Source of the DNA: DAOPYU01 sp942493245
GTDB lineage: Bacteria; Sumerlaeota; Sumerlaeia; UBA8349
Reading direction: 5' to 3'
DNA: 64,000 bases
Assembly: GCA_942493245.1 (NCBI GenBank)
Contig: OW818685.1
Span: 5,642,001-5,706,000, forward strand
Program-made: the position numbers and the translations under genes
The notes under the pieces: generated by a model
The model's database searches: none
What the model was told of the DNA's origin: nothing
The model's input: only the letters and a program-made list of their open reading frames with translations
Shown here: positions 24,995-34,034 of the stretch, piece by piece
Layout: every line of letters begins with the position of its first letter
Position numbering within the stretch: the stretch's first letter is position 1

Positions 24995-26161
24995 ATGCGG
25001 AGGAATTTGATGCTTACCGTATTGGCATTGTCCGTTTTCCCGTGCGCATTGCCGGCCCGGGGCGCAGACGCCCCAAGTCCGATAATCAATGCGTCAACGA
25101 AACTGGCCTATGAAGGTGGCACCCAGCCACTGACAACCACGCCCGTTGTTGGAACACCCGATCGGGAATACGATGCCACATTTAAGGCGGGAACCGAACC
25201 GTTGGGTTCTAACGAGATGAGAGTCACAATTCTCGGCAGTGGCGATCCGTTCGTCAAGGCCGGTCAGGCGTCGGCCTCTGTGCTGATCGAAGTGGGAAAT
25301 GAGGCGCGCGACTTTTTCTTCTTTGATCTTGGTTCGGGCGCCTTGGCCCATTTCAATGGCTTGAAGCTTCCCGTGACCTCAACCACGAAGGTGTTCCTGA
25401 CTCACCTTCATGCAGATCATGTCGGCGACATGCCCACCTTGGTCTGGAGCCTCGCCAAGGCCGGCAGAGTGGCACCCGTCGAAGTCTGGGGCCCTGCCGC
25501 CGAGACCCAGGAACTTGGGACACTCGCCTACGCGCAGCATTTGCAGGCAGCACATGCCTGGGACACGGCATCCCTGAAAGAACACCCCGGACGAACTGGC
25601 GCGCAGATAAAAGCCACCGAGGTTCCGTATGACAAACCGGCAAAAGTTTATGAGCGTAACGGCGTAACGATCTCTTCTTTTCCGGTGACCCATATTATCC
25701 CGGGCGCCGTCGGTTATCGTATTGATTACGAGGGCAACTCGGTTGTGTTTTCGGGCGATACCTTCCCCTGTCAGACTCTCCAGGATGCCTGCAAAGGCGG
25801 TGTGGACCTCCTGATCCATGAAAGCTTTCCGTCGGCCTCGGTTTTCTCGAAAAAGGCAAATGTCCCCTCGGAACAGGCGGAAATAGTTGTGAACAAAATG
25901 CACACCAGCCCCACCGCGGTCGGCAAAGTCTTCAAAGGAGCGGGGGCGCGCATGTCGGTGATGTGGCACCTTGCCGTCGATCATGACACGGTCGGGCCGG
26001 CGTACCAAGAAGTGCGCGATCAGTTTGAAGGCCCAACAACCATCGCACAAGATCTGACCGTTTTCAACATTACGAAAAAATCCATCGTGGTTCGCCAGGC
26101 AATCATTGATCCGGTTGCCTGGCCGGTTATCCCGGCTCCTGGGAGTTCGATGAATAAATAA
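24995..26161 (+). CDS. Secreted metallo-beta-lactamase-fold hydrolase
   Basis: A 388-residue protein with a Sec signal peptide (cleavage near ARGADA). The MBL core has THLHADHVGD (HxHxDH), a later VTHIIPGAVGYRI, VVFSGDTFP (metal Asp) and MWHLAVDHDT (last His). Order and length resemble AtsA/RNase Z-like periplasmic hydrolases that act on phosphodiesters, sulfate esters or lactones. The substrate is unknown. ATG 24995 has a GAGGAGG box. Its codon use is more AT-rich than the core genes, as is the next gene, which suggests joint acquisition. Confidence 0.85.
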   Translation: MRRNLMLTVLALSVFPCALPARGADAPSPIINASTKLAYEGGTQPLTTTPVVGTPDREYDATFKAGTEPLGSNEMRVTILGSGDPFVKAGQASASVLIEVGNEARDFFFFDLGSGALAHFNGLKLPVTSTTKVFLTHLHADHVGDMPTLVWSLAKAGRVAPVEVWGPAAETQELGTLAYAQHLQAAHAWDTASLKEHPGRTGAQIKATEVPYDKPAKVYERNGVTISSFPVTHIIPGAVGYRIDYEGNSVVFSGDTFPCQTLQDACKGGVDLLIHESFPSASVFSKKANVPSEQAEIVVNKMHTSPTAVGKVFKGAGARMSVMWHLAVDHDTVGPAYQEVRDQFEGPTTIAQDLTVFNITKKSIVVRQAIIDPVAWPVIPAPGSSMNK

Positions 26162-26520
26162 CATACCGGAGGTAAGGGTTTGTCGGTATCAGAGCAGGGG
26201 GAACTATCCAACTTCTTTCAAGCAGGCATGGTAATGAGACGAGCGGCTGCCAGATTGTTTCAAACTCGCGGCCCCAAAATGGTTGAAAAGAATGGGGTGG
26301 AAACCCCATGGTTAATGGGTGTTCTTGGGAATTGAAAAGCGACAAGTTCGAAAAAGACGGCAGGGAACAAAAGAGAGTCACCCTGGCTATGCGGTAAACA
26401 ATTTCGGAACCAGCAACCCGGCTTGGATTGCCGATCCCTTTTAGAACCGTATGTGGATGCTTTCGTACGACGTTGAAAAAGCGAAATGGCCAAACCCATC
26501 AGTCCAGGATAGGGCAGCCA
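26162..26520. other. Intergenic stretch with possible decayed coding sequence
   Basis: No intact gene. Around 26391-26520 one frame reads GYAVNNFGTSNPAWIADPF, a TAG, then NRMWMLSYDVEKAKWPNPSV, which looks protein-like and sits just before the DUF1254 pseudogene. It may be a fragment of another lost gene. I recognise no family. Confidence 0.3.
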
Positions 26521-26806
26521 ATGCAACCCCCACACAGAGAACACTTTCTCGCTGTCACACTCGTGGGCGCGTTGGGTACCATATTCGCGCTAACTGTGGG
26601 GGGCGCAAGAACCAAAGTTCACAGCAAAGGTTCCGGAGTCGGTTCTGACGCCGAACAAGGTTCACACCGAACTGCTCGGGGATCTCGAATCTTATGATGG
26701 AATGCCCAGCAAGACCACCGTATAGAAAGCCTGCGGTTTTCTCGACTTTCCCCGCGGCGCGCGAGTAGTGGAGGATGAGACGACTGGGATACAAGTTCAG
26801 GATTAA
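26521..26806 (+). pseudogene. DUF1254-family pseudogene (N-terminal remnant)
   Basis: ATG 26521 starts a signal-peptide-like segment (REHFLAVTLVGALGTIFA). At the run of six G at 26598-26603 the sense shifts to another frame that reads QEPKFTAKVPESVLTPNKV, then LESYDGMPSKTTV, a TAG at 26723-26725, then KACGFLDFPRGARVVEDETTG and a TAA at 26804-26806. These segments match the start of DUF1254 proteins (VPESVxTPDxVETRLGxLxFxDGxPxxETV, xxDFxRG). The gene is shifted, has a stop and lacks all the rest. The frameshift in a homopolymer could be a sequencing error, but the TAG and truncation could not. Confidence 0.75.
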
Positions 26807-26814
26807 GGCTCAAC

Positions 26815-28524
26815 ATGAATCAGATCACATCAGAGAAAGGGCAAGAGATGAGAGACTTACACGGCAATCACACACAAAATCGTTTGCGGTTTATTTGTGG
26901 GCGGCATCGCATCGGCAGTGGTGGAGTTATTGTTATGCTCCTGGTTACCCTATCTCTTCTTTCCACGGGCTGCATGCTGGGACCCAAGTTCCAGACACCG
27001 GCTGTAATGACAGCCCAGCAATGGCGCGACATGGGGCAACCGCAATATACCGGACAGCCGGTCGATCAGGTGGAATGGTGGAAGAGTCTCAATGACCCCA
27101 TTCTCAACTCCCTCATCCAGCAGGCCTTCGAGCAAAATCTGACCCTGCAGGCAGCCTCACTCCGCATCGTCCAGGCTCGCATTGGCCATGTAGCCGCAGG
27201 TTGGGCTTTCTTCCCGCTGATAACCGGGCAAGGTTCAATCTCGCACAACAATATGAGCACAAACGTAAAACCTGAAGTGGAGATTGATCTCCCCCAGACC
27301 CAGAGAAAACTTCCTCCTGCCGTTCGCAATCATTTGCGGAGCAATCTGCCCACGGTCAATGTCTCGCCGGAACTGGACGTCTATGACGCCGGGTTCGATG
27401 CGATCTGGGAACTGGACCTGTGGGGAAAGCGGCGTCAGTTGTTCCGGGCGACCGGCGAACAACTCAAGGCGGCCTACGCCAGTTACGACGCCATCATGGT
27501 CTCATTGGCGGCGGAGGTGGCCAAGACGTACATCCAGATCCGGACAACCGATCAGCGCATTGCCGCATTGAAGGAACTGGTTGGCACCATGAACGGTTTC
27601 GTAACGCTTACGGAAGAGCGCTTTAATAAGAAAGAAGCGCTGATCACCGATGTCAAACTGGCAAAGCTGCTAAGTGGCATTGTGCAGAGCGAAATGCCAC
27701 CGCTTGAAGCGGCCAGGCGTCAGCAGGAAAACAACCTTTGTGTGCTGCTGGGCAAAGCGCCTCAGACCCTGCATCAGAACATCGGTACCACCGGGACCAT
27801 CCCAGTTGCCCCGACCCAGAATGTTGTGGGCATCCCGGCCGATCTGCTGCGCCGCCGCCCCGATGTGCGGATGGCCGAGCATCTGGCCGCGGCCCAATGC
27901 GCCCGGGTCGGTATGGCTAAAGCTATCATCCTGCCCTCGTTTAACATCTTCGGCTCGATTGGGTTCAGTTCATCCGATTCTGACAACTTCTTCCAGTCCG
28001 ACAGTGTGAAAAGCGCCTATGGCGGGCTGGTGAAGGTCACGAATCTGATCAATTACCCGGTGACCGTGGAATTTGTTCGCAACGAGGACGCCCAGTTCGA
28101 AGAGGCCTTGCTGAATTATCGGGAAACGGTCTTGAACGCCAACCTCGAAGTGGAAAATTCCATGTATTCATTCCTCAAGGCGCAGGATGAAACGGCCCTT
28201 CTCGAAGGAAACGTCAAGGATGCCCTTGATACCGCCAACCAGACAATGGCCGCCTACAAAGAAGGTAAAGTCATCGTCTCGGAGCCCCTGACCGCGCTGA
28301 CCTTCCTGGCCTCGCAGCAGGACCAGATGTGGGCTTGGCGTGGGCAAGCCACGACGGACTTCGTTTCCATCTACAAGGCGCTGGGGGGGGGCTGGCAGAA
28401 CCGCGTCAGCCAGGAACTTGTGCCGGAATATATCCGCGAACAAATGAAGAAGCAGGCCGACTGGTGGAGCTTCACGGGCAAGCATGACCTTTCGACGGTG
28501 CAAGTGAAGAAGGGGGAGAACTAG
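26815..28524 (+). CDS. NodT/TolC-family outer-membrane efflux lipoprotein
   Basis: Outer-membrane channel of a tripartite efflux pump. A lipobox LSTGC at C53 is followed by MLGPKFQTP, the usual NodT start. The body shows the two TolC-type repeats: WELDLWGKRRQL and later AEVAKTYIQIR, then PADLLRRRPDVRMAEHLAAAQCARVGMAKAIILPSF, then EEALLNYRETVLNANLEVENSM and a final QATTDFVSIYKALGGGW. Length is 569 residues, a little longer than usual because of a long region before the lipobox (an alternative ATG is at 26848). No membrane-fusion or RND partner gene is nearby. A strong hairpin follows. Confidence 0.9.
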   Translation: MNQITSEKGQEMRDLHGNHTQNRLRFICGRHRIGSGGVIVMLLVTLSLLSTGCMLGPKFQTPAVMTAQQWRDMGQPQYTGQPVDQVEWWKSLNDPILNSLIQQAFEQNLTLQAASLRIVQARIGHVAAGWAFFPLITGQGSISHNNMSTNVKPEVEIDLPQTQRKLPPAVRNHLRSNLPTVNVSPELDVYDAGFDAIWELDLWGKRRQLFRATGEQLKAAYASYDAIMVSLAAEVAKTYIQIRTTDQRIAALKELVGTMNGFVTLTEERFNKKEALITDVKLAKLLSGIVQSEMPPLEAARRQQENNLCVLLGKAPQTLHQNIGTTGTIPVAPTQNVVGIPADLLRRRPDVRMAEHLAAAQCARVGMAKAIILPSFNIFGSIGFSSSDSDNFFQSDSVKSAYGGLVKVTNLINYPVTVEFVRNEDAQFEEALLNYRETVLNANLEVENSMYSFLKAQDETALLEGNVKDALDTANQTMAAYKEGKVIVSEPLTALTFLASQQDQMWAWRGQATTDFVSIYKALGGGWQNRVSQELVPEYIREQMKKQADWWSFTGKHDLSTVQVKKGEN

Positions 28525-28607
28525 CAATGGCGGGTAATCGCCTGTAAAAGCCGGTTGAGAAGTGCGGCACCCACACTGCTGATTTTTTTGGGGTCCAACG
28601 CGATTTA

Positions 28608-28648
28608 CGAGGCACGAAGATCGGCATTTTTTCGATCTTCGTGCCTCG
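28608..28648 (+). terminator. Perfect hairpin after the efflux lipoprotein gene
   Basis: A perfect 16-bp stem (CGAGGCACGAAGATCG at 28608-28623 with 28633-28648) around GCATTTTTT. The 9-mer GAGGCACGA also relates it to the 9-bp-period family. Confidence 0.7.
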
Positions 28649-28714
28649 TTTCCTGACGAAAAGAAGGAGCGTGAGGATTGGGTTTCCACTGCGGATTTGG
28701 CAATTATCGAACAG

Positions 28715-29261
28715 ATGAGCCTCTTGCAAAAGTCGTTGAGTAGTTCTATTTTCAGGTGAGACAAAGAGGAGAAGGGTTACTTCGGTGGTAAGGTGTAACA
28801 GTGTATCGGAAAACCGATGGGCTTTATTGAGACTCAAATAGTTTCTTCGGATCGACAATCGGTTCTTAGAATCCCGAAGGGATTCCCTTTGAGTAGCCGT
28901 GGGTGACCGAAGGGAACCCACGGACCCTGTCCCTGCAACTCATCCAACCCCGGAGGGGTTGCCCTATTGAGAAACATAAAGTTACATCATCCACTGATCG
29001 TCCGGAACTTTCCCTTTTGGGGCACCCCTTCGGGGTGCAGAACATTTAGGAACACTTTCCGTGGGTTCCCTTCGGTCACCCACGGCTACTCATGGGAGGC
29101 CCCTTCGGGGCCAGAAATGGGCCGATTCTCGCAACACAATCTACTTTATACCTTTTCAACATGATGGTGAGCAATCATGCGTTCTCGCCAAGAAATCATC
29201 CCTCCGAAACCACCAATCCGGCTTTTTCGCCGTTTGCCCAATACTTTTGCAAGAGGCTCAT
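28715..29261. repeat. 547-bp segment bounded by perfect 19-bp inverted repeats (MITE-like)
   Basis: ATGAGCCTCTTGCAAAAGT at 28715-28733 and its exact reverse complement at 29243-29261. No transposase lies between; the inside holds REP-like palindromes. No target duplication is visible. It could be a non-autonomous element or the ends of a lost IS. Confidence 0.65.
28890..29092. repeat. 34-bp inverted REP pair inside the MITE-like segment
   Basis: The arms 28890-28923 and 29059-29092 are perfect reverse complements, 135 bp apart. Each contains the palindrome CCGTGGGT-TCCCTTCGGTC-ACCCACGG and GGCTACT. A third variant copy is at 15924-15955. Confidence 0.8.
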
Positions 29262-29688
29262 ATGACACAATTTTGTAAGGATATCGCCCGAAGAGTGTCG
29301 TTGTCCCTTTTTCGGTGGCGATCTCAAATTCCGTCTTTCTGGAAGGTCTCGGCCCCTACTTATCCTTCCCCCCCCCCCCAAGCCACATCCCGTTCGTAGC
29401 AGACCAGGACGCCGCGAGATCCATTTTCCAGGCCATCTTCCCCTCGGCATCGGAAACAGATATTCCTGTTCGAGACTCTCCCCGAATCTTGAAACAGAGC
29501 CAGCACTCTCATGCTGGCTCTTGTGGATTAGATAACGCAGATCAGGCATTTCTGTGCTCGCGGCCTGTTCCCCATACAAAGGGGCAGATAATCGCACCAC
29601 GCACACCCCTGTCCCGACCGCCGATAGAAGACCCGGTCCTCGATTCCTTGCGCGTCTCGCCTCCCTGTGCGCTCCGGGAAGATTCGGC

Positions 29689-31134
29689 TTATTCCTCCTG
29701 AGCGCCCGGTTGTTCCGGCGGCTTGTCTGCGGAGGAGCGCCCGAAAAAATTGTAGAGTTCCCAGGAGACCTGCGCGATGAACTCGTCGCAGGGGTGTGGG
29801 GTGTCCCACCGCACGGTGGGGTAGTTTTTCAGGGCCACGACGAGGATCCAGTGCCCCCGGTCGGGGGTCGAGACAATCCCCGAGTCGAGGCGGTGGTGGT
29901 CCGAAGAACCGGTCTTGTTGGCGATTTTGACGCCTGCGAGGTCGGTGAGGTATTTCTTGATGCGTCCGCCGGGTTGGCCGGTGGTGAGCAGGCCACGCAG
30001 AAAGGCGTCGTGTGGGGGGCTGACCAGCGTCTGGGTGTCGAGTCGGCGAAACAACCGCCCCAGTGCGCGCGGGGTGATGACCGAGAAATCGAACTGCGCG
30101 CTGAGGTCGGGATAAGAGGAATCCCCGTCTTTCAGGGCCTTCTTGAGAACCTTGAGTTCGGGAAATCCCATCTTTTCGAGGCGTTCGTCGAGCGCGCGGA
30201 CACCCCCCATTTCGTCGAGGAAGGTGTTGGCGGCCGTGTTGTCGCTCTCCTGCAGCAGGAACTGCATCGCCATGCGGAGGGGGATTCGGGTGCCGGGTTT
30301 GCGGCGGTACAGCACCCCGCTCCCGCCCACCTGATTCTCGCTCTGGAGGGTGAGGGACGTGTCCAGGAAGCCGGGTTCTTCGAGGTCGCGCGCGAGGACA
30401 GCGGCGGCCAGGACACTCTTGATTCCGCTCATGGCGGGAAACTGTTCGTCGGGGCGGACAAACGCCTCCTCGCCACGTTCCACGTGGTAACAGTAGAGGC
30501 CCACACTGGTGGGCGCCTGATCGGCCAGGGCGTCGAGAGTCTCCTGAAGGGATGCGCCGGCAGGGACCTTCAGCGTCTCGGGAACGTCCCGTCCGTCCCG
30601 CCCGCCCGCAGGGTATTGGCTCTCCGATCCGTCCAGACCCACCGCCGTGACACGATACTCCCACGTTTCACCTTTGTTGAGGTTCCGATGGCGATAGAGC
30701 GGGTAGTCGAGCGGCTCGTCGGTCAGGCGCCGCCACTGTCCCCCGTCGGCCGGGTGGGCGTACACGTGGAACCCGCGGATGGATTCCTGAGAACCGGCGT
30801 CCCAGATCACGACAATGTCGCGTTCGTCCGGGTATGCCTGAAGATTGTGAGGCGCGGCGGGCGCGGCCGACAGGGTGGCGCTGTGGAGCGAGGAAGGCGG
30901 GTTGGCCGGAACAAGACCGGGAAAGAGAAGCGTCCAGACAAACAAGACCAGAAGCCCGAGACAAAAGCTCGGCCAGGGGACTCCCGAACCAAGTCCATGC
31001 TGTCCGGAAGCAGGGACAGTCCGGAATCTGGAAAACGCACGGCATGAAATTCGGGGTTCTTTGAAAGAGTTTGTGGGCAGATTTTTGACGATTTTTTCGC
31101 AGGGGGGCGAAAACACAATCCCGCTTTTCGTCAT
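29689..31134 (-). CDS. Fibronectin-III plus class A beta-lactamase-fold serine hydrolase
   Basis: From the ATG at 31134 (481 residues) a hydrophobic signal-like stretch (CLGLLVLFVWTLLFPG) is followed by an FN3-like domain (PHNLQAYPDERDIVVIWDAG to WEYRVTAVGLDG) and a class A beta-lactamase fold with S236-x-x-K239 (SGIK), S297-D-N and K407-T-G. All three catalytic motifs are present. Such proteins are often penicillin-binding or host-cell-wall enzymes rather than resistance enzymes. The start is uncertain: ATG 31134 lies inside a mobile repeat and has a 55-residue lead before the signal; a TTG at 30945 is the only other common start downstream. The gene may have lost its own 5' end to the repeat. 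Confidence 0.75.
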   Translation of the reverse strand: MTKSGIVFSPPCEKIVKNLPTNSFKEPRISCRAFSRFRTVPASGQHGLGSGVPWPSFCLGLLVLFVWTLLFPGLVPANPPSSLHSATLSAAPAAPHNLQAYPDERDIVVIWDAGSQESIRGFHVYAHPADGGQWRRLTDEPLDYPLYRHRNLNKGETWEYRVTAVGLDGSESQYPAGGRDGRDVPETLKVPAGASLQETLDALADQAPTSVGLYCYHVERGEEAFVRPDEQFPAMSGIKSVLAAAVLARDLEEPGFLDTSLTLQSENQVGGSGVLYRRKPGTRIPLRMAMQFLLQESDNTAANTFLDEMGGVRALDERLEKMGFPELKVLKKALKDGDSSYPDLSAQFDFSVITPRALGRLFRRLDTQTLVSPPHDAFLRGLLTTGQPGGRIKKYLTDLAGVKIANKTGSSDHHRLDSGIVSTPDRGHWILVVALKNYPTVRWDTPHPCDEFIAQVSWELYNFFGRSSADKPPEQPGAQEE

Positions 31135-31249
31135 TCCCGCGAAAGCGGGAACCCAGATCCGGGACGTTCTGGTTGATCGCGTTTCCCTTGGGTTTTCCCC
31201 CCGTTTTCCCGTTCGCGCTACTCTGGGTCCCCGCGTTCGCGGGGATGAC
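31130..31249. repeat. Composite palindromic repeat, copy 2 (GTCATTCCCGCG type)
   Basis: Same structure as 24013-24136: starts GTCATTCCCGCGAAAGCGGG and ends with CCCCGCGTTCGCGGGGATGAC. It overlaps the only ATG available to the serine hydrolase gene. The rest of 31250-31471 contains no gene. Confidence 0.85.
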
Positions 31250-31471
31250 GAACGGGGGCGAGAGTCGGGAGATTCGGACAGAGGACCGGGAAAAGGACAT
31301 AACACAACACCGAGCCTGGAAATACGGTCCGGCCTCAGAGTTTCCAGAAAGCCGGAAGCGACTCTATTCAAGAGAAGTAACAAGATGAACGTCCCCTCTG
31401 TTTACCCACAAATTTTTTAAAGAGGCAAATTCTGAGAACCATGCGGGGACCTTTCTGGAGAGACGGTTTGC

Positions 31472-32596
31472 CTACTCCGATGCCGCTGGGGGTTCGAGCA
31501 GAGCGGTGGCCTGTTCGACGATCTCGGGATTCGGATCGCTACGGAGTTTTTTCAATGCCTTGCGCGCATCGTCGCCCTTTATGCGGGCATACCAGCGGAT
31601 GGCCTCCTGGCGGATGTCGAGGTCTTCGTCCACATTCTTGACAAAGGGTTCGAGGTCGTCGGCGAGTTTTTCTCCGGCCTGGTTGAGCAGGGTCCAGGCA
31701 TCGCCGCTCTCGCGCCGGGTGGACGCATTCATCGTGCTGCCGCTGGCGCGCAGGATATTGCGAAGAGAATCGAGCGGGGTCGGAACGGCCACTTCCGGGG
31801 TTAAGCGCCGGGCCATCACCTCGTCGCGGAGAATTTGCGGGGGGATTCCTTTTTTCTTTTCCGCGTCCCACCACTGGGCGGCCATGCCGGCGGCTTTGAG
31901 GCGCGGTCCCTGGGCCGTGTAGGAGAAAATGTAAAAGGAACGTCCGAAGAGATTGCTCAGGGCGGTGGAGGCGGCCACGGCGGCGGCGCGGTCTTTCTTG
32001 TCGCCCAGCATTGCGACGAGATCGTCAATGGGCTGGTGGTCGCCCAGCAGAACCAGCGCCTCGGCGTATGCGGCCCGCATGATCTTGCTGGTTTCGCTGT
32101 CGTAGATGCGGCGGGCCACCTGACGCACGACATCGCTCTGCTCGCCAAAGACTCCCAGCGCGACCATGCCGTTGTATTGAAGCAGACCGCTCAGAACGTG
32201 GCGCCGGAGTTCCGCCTGATCCATGGGCAGACCTTTCAGGTCGGTCTCGATCACTTCGATCGCGCCGGGAGGCAGGGCGCCCTGGGCGTAGCGCAGGGCC
32301 AGATCGTTCAGGACGGGCAAAAGCGTCTTGTCTTTCTGGATGCCCGGATAGTGCAGGGTGAGCAGGTACCAGCTCAGCCCCAGGAGGCGCGATTTCTCGG
32401 CCGGGTCCGAGGGGTAAGTCGGCGGGCGTTTGGTCACACGCCAGCCGTTCTGGAGGAATTCGGCCAGTTGGGCGGGTTTGACACCGATCCCGTGCGCGGT
32501 CAGATTCTGCTCAATCTGGGCTTTTTCCTGAGCAGGAGTGATGGAACCGGTGGCCAGAAACAAAAAAACCACCAGCGGCAGGGTAAAATGTTTCAT
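31472..32596 (-). CDS. Secreted HEAT-repeat-like protein
   Basis: A 374-residue protein with a Sec signal peptide (MKHFTLPLVVFLFLATGSIT-PAQ). The rest is alpha-helical with repeated pairs such as RRIYDSETSKIMRAAYAEALVLLGD and DIRQEAIRWYARIKGDDARKAL-KKL, which look like HEAT/armadillo repeats. No catalytic motif is seen; a scaffold or binding role is likely. Its ATG overlaps the stop of the upstream gene (ATGA), so both are translationally coupled in one operon. Confidence 0.65.
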   Translation of the reverse strand: MKHFTLPLVVFLFLATGSITPAQEKAQIEQNLTAHGIGVKPAQLAEFLQNGWRVTKRPPTYPSDPAEKSRLLGLSWYLLTLHYPGIQKDKTLLPVLNDLALRYAQGALPPGAIEVIETDLKGLPMDQAELRRHVLSGLLQYNGMVALGVFGEQSDVVRQVARRIYDSETSKIMRAAYAEALVLLGDHQPIDDLVAMLGDKKDRAAAVAASTALSNLFGRSFYIFSYTAQGPRLKAAGMAAQWWDAEKKKGIPPQILRDEVMARRLTPEVAVPTPLDSLRNILRASGSTMNASTRRESGDAWTLLNQAGEKLADDLEPFVKNVDEDLDIRQEAIRWYARIKGDDARKALKKLRSDPNPEIVEQATALLEPPAASE

Positions 32597-33900
32597 CGAG
32601 CGAGAACCTCCTGGGTGGGCGCGACCGGGCGCCAATCGGATTGCGAGAAAGGAATTTCGCAAAAGAAGACGGTGGGAGTCTGAGACGGAGCCTGCGCGAC
32701 CCAGAGGGCCTGCAGGGCGGTGGCGGTGAGCGCCACATCGGCCTGGGGCGGGGCCGCGCCGGGGTCGGGAAGGGGGTGGGTGACGATTTGGCCGTCGGTC
32801 CGCAGAATCCCCAGGATCTGCCGCTGCCCCACCTCGCTTTCCTCGCGCCAGAGCAGTCCCAGTTGCTCGCCCTCCGGCTGGGTCACGCGCCGGATCTGAC
32901 TTTCGGCGAACGGCTGGTTGTCGAGGTGCGTAAGCGGGAACATGGACGAACTGAAGAAGATCCGTCCGGGAGACTGGGGGGCGTCGGAGCCGATGAGAAA
33001 GGGGCCTTGTGTGGCGGTAGCGCGCACGATCGGCAGCGAAGACAGCACGTCGTCGCGCAGTTGGGGCGCCGACAGACGCTTCCAGATGCGCTTGTCCGAG
33101 TCCCACACGCCCATCTTCAACACCGCCTTGGCGCCACCGAGGTCGTACCACGCCACGGCCATCTGGGCCGTTTGTGTTTTTCCAGTGGCGGGAAGCAGAA
33201 AGAAATCCGGATAGACGGCATAGCGGAATCCGTGTTGGCCGGTCAGGATTTCCTGATGGGGCGGCCCGGCGGATGGGACGATACGCGTCTGGATGCGGTA
33301 AACGGAGCCTTTCCGCTCCTGCCAGGCGAAAAAGAGGGTTTGCTGAGGGGGCTTACCCGGGGTCGAGGTGGCCGACAACGCGGCCAGCACGGGCGATTCG
33401 AGCGACAGGGTGGTCGAATCCGAAATCGAGACGGGGTCGGACCAGCGTCCGCGCGAGTCCGTCGCGGCATATTCGAGTCGGGAGAAATTCTCTTTCTGGG
33501 CGGCCCAGCAAGCGTGAGCGCGACCCTCGGGGTCCAGAAGGACGGTGAACTGGCGCAACGGCGCGCGCCCGCGTTCCTCGCACAGAACCACGGGTTTGGA
33601 CCAGACGCCTTGCGTTCGCAACCGGGCGACCAGTCGGGCCGTGGGCTGGCGGTCCGCGACGCTTTCCGATGGGGCGGGCGGAACTTCCTCCTGCCACACG
33701 GCCACGGTGTCTCCATTGGCTCGGGCGGCCAGGCGCGGAATTCCGGCGGTTGCGCCGGGAGCGCTCAACCGCTCCGGTTCGGCGGCTTGCGCCATCGCAC
33801 AGAGCAGCAGCCCCATACACGCGACCCGGAGGAAGAACCCACTCCGCGAAAAGGAGAACGGGCGAAAGAATGAGACAGGGGGGAAAACTCGTGGGCGCAT
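32593..33900 (-). CDS. Secreted beta-propeller-like protein of unknown function
   Basis: A 435-residue protein with a signal peptide (hydrophobic core VACMGLLLCAMAQA, cleavage near AQA-AE). The body repeats strands with W-x-x-E/D patterns such as DTVAVWQEE, AHACWAAQKEN, LFFAWQERKGS and GLLWREESE at about 50-60 residue spacing. That is typical of sialidase/BNR-like or other propellers. No Asp-box catalytic set is complete. First gene of a two-gene operon with the HEAT protein, with a promoter at 33959-33987. It may be a sugar- or protein-binding surface factor. Confidence 0.55.
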   Translation of the reverse strand: MRPRVFPPVSFFRPFSFSRSGFFLRVACMGLLLCAMAQAAEPERLSAPGATAGIPRLAARANGDTVAVWQEEVPPAPSESVADRQPTARLVARLRTQGVWSKPVVLCEERGRAPLRQFTVLLDPEGRAHACWAAQKENFSRLEYAATDSRGRWSDPVSISDSTTLSLESPVLAALSATSTPGKPPQQTLFFAWQERKGSVYRIQTRIVPSAGPPHQEILTGQHGFRYAVYPDFFLLPATGKTQTAQMAVAWYDLGGAKAVLKMGVWDSDKRIWKRLSAPQLRDDVLSSLPIVRATATQGPFLIGSDAPQSPGRIFFSSSMFPLTHLDNQPFAESQIRRVTQPEGEQLGLLWREESEVGQRQILGILRTDGQIVTHPLPDPGAAPPQADVALTATALQALWVAQAPSQTPTVFFCEIPFSQSDWRPVAPTQEVLAR

Positions 33901-33958
33901 CTGAATGTTCGATCCTCTTGACTGGACGCGGCAACCCGCCGCAACAGTACCCGCATTC

Positions 33959-33987
33959 AGCCTACGGTTTCACTCTCGGGTTGTCAA
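33959..33987 (-). promoter_or_regulatory. Sigma70 promoter for the propeller/HEAT operon
   Basis: On the minus strand TTGACA (33982-33987), a 17-base spacer and TAGGCT (33959-33964). The leader to ATG 33900 is about 50 bases. Confidence 0.55.
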
Positions 33988-34034
33988 GGGAGGTGGTGAA
34001 TTCCGATCCGCGGAGCCAGGAGATCAGATACAAA

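Larger units (their letters stand above)
28525..29688. other. Repeat-dense intergenic region, 1.16 kb
   Basis: No gene is supported. It holds the terminator at 28608, a 19-bp inverted repeat pair bounding 28715-29261, and the REP-like inverted pair inside it. The stretch 29262-29688 shows a C-rich run and no domain. Confidence 0.6.

Noticed and set aside
1..31022. Short motif ACTGTCCCTG at 4, 2058 and 31010 (reverse)
   Set aside because: Only 10 bases; two copies lie in coding or near-coding DNA with no shared flanks, so chance is likely.
29689..31383. Serine hydrolase start at 31383
   Set aside because: The added residues translate the mobile GTCATTCCCGCG repeat (for example WVPAFAGMT), a known false extension.
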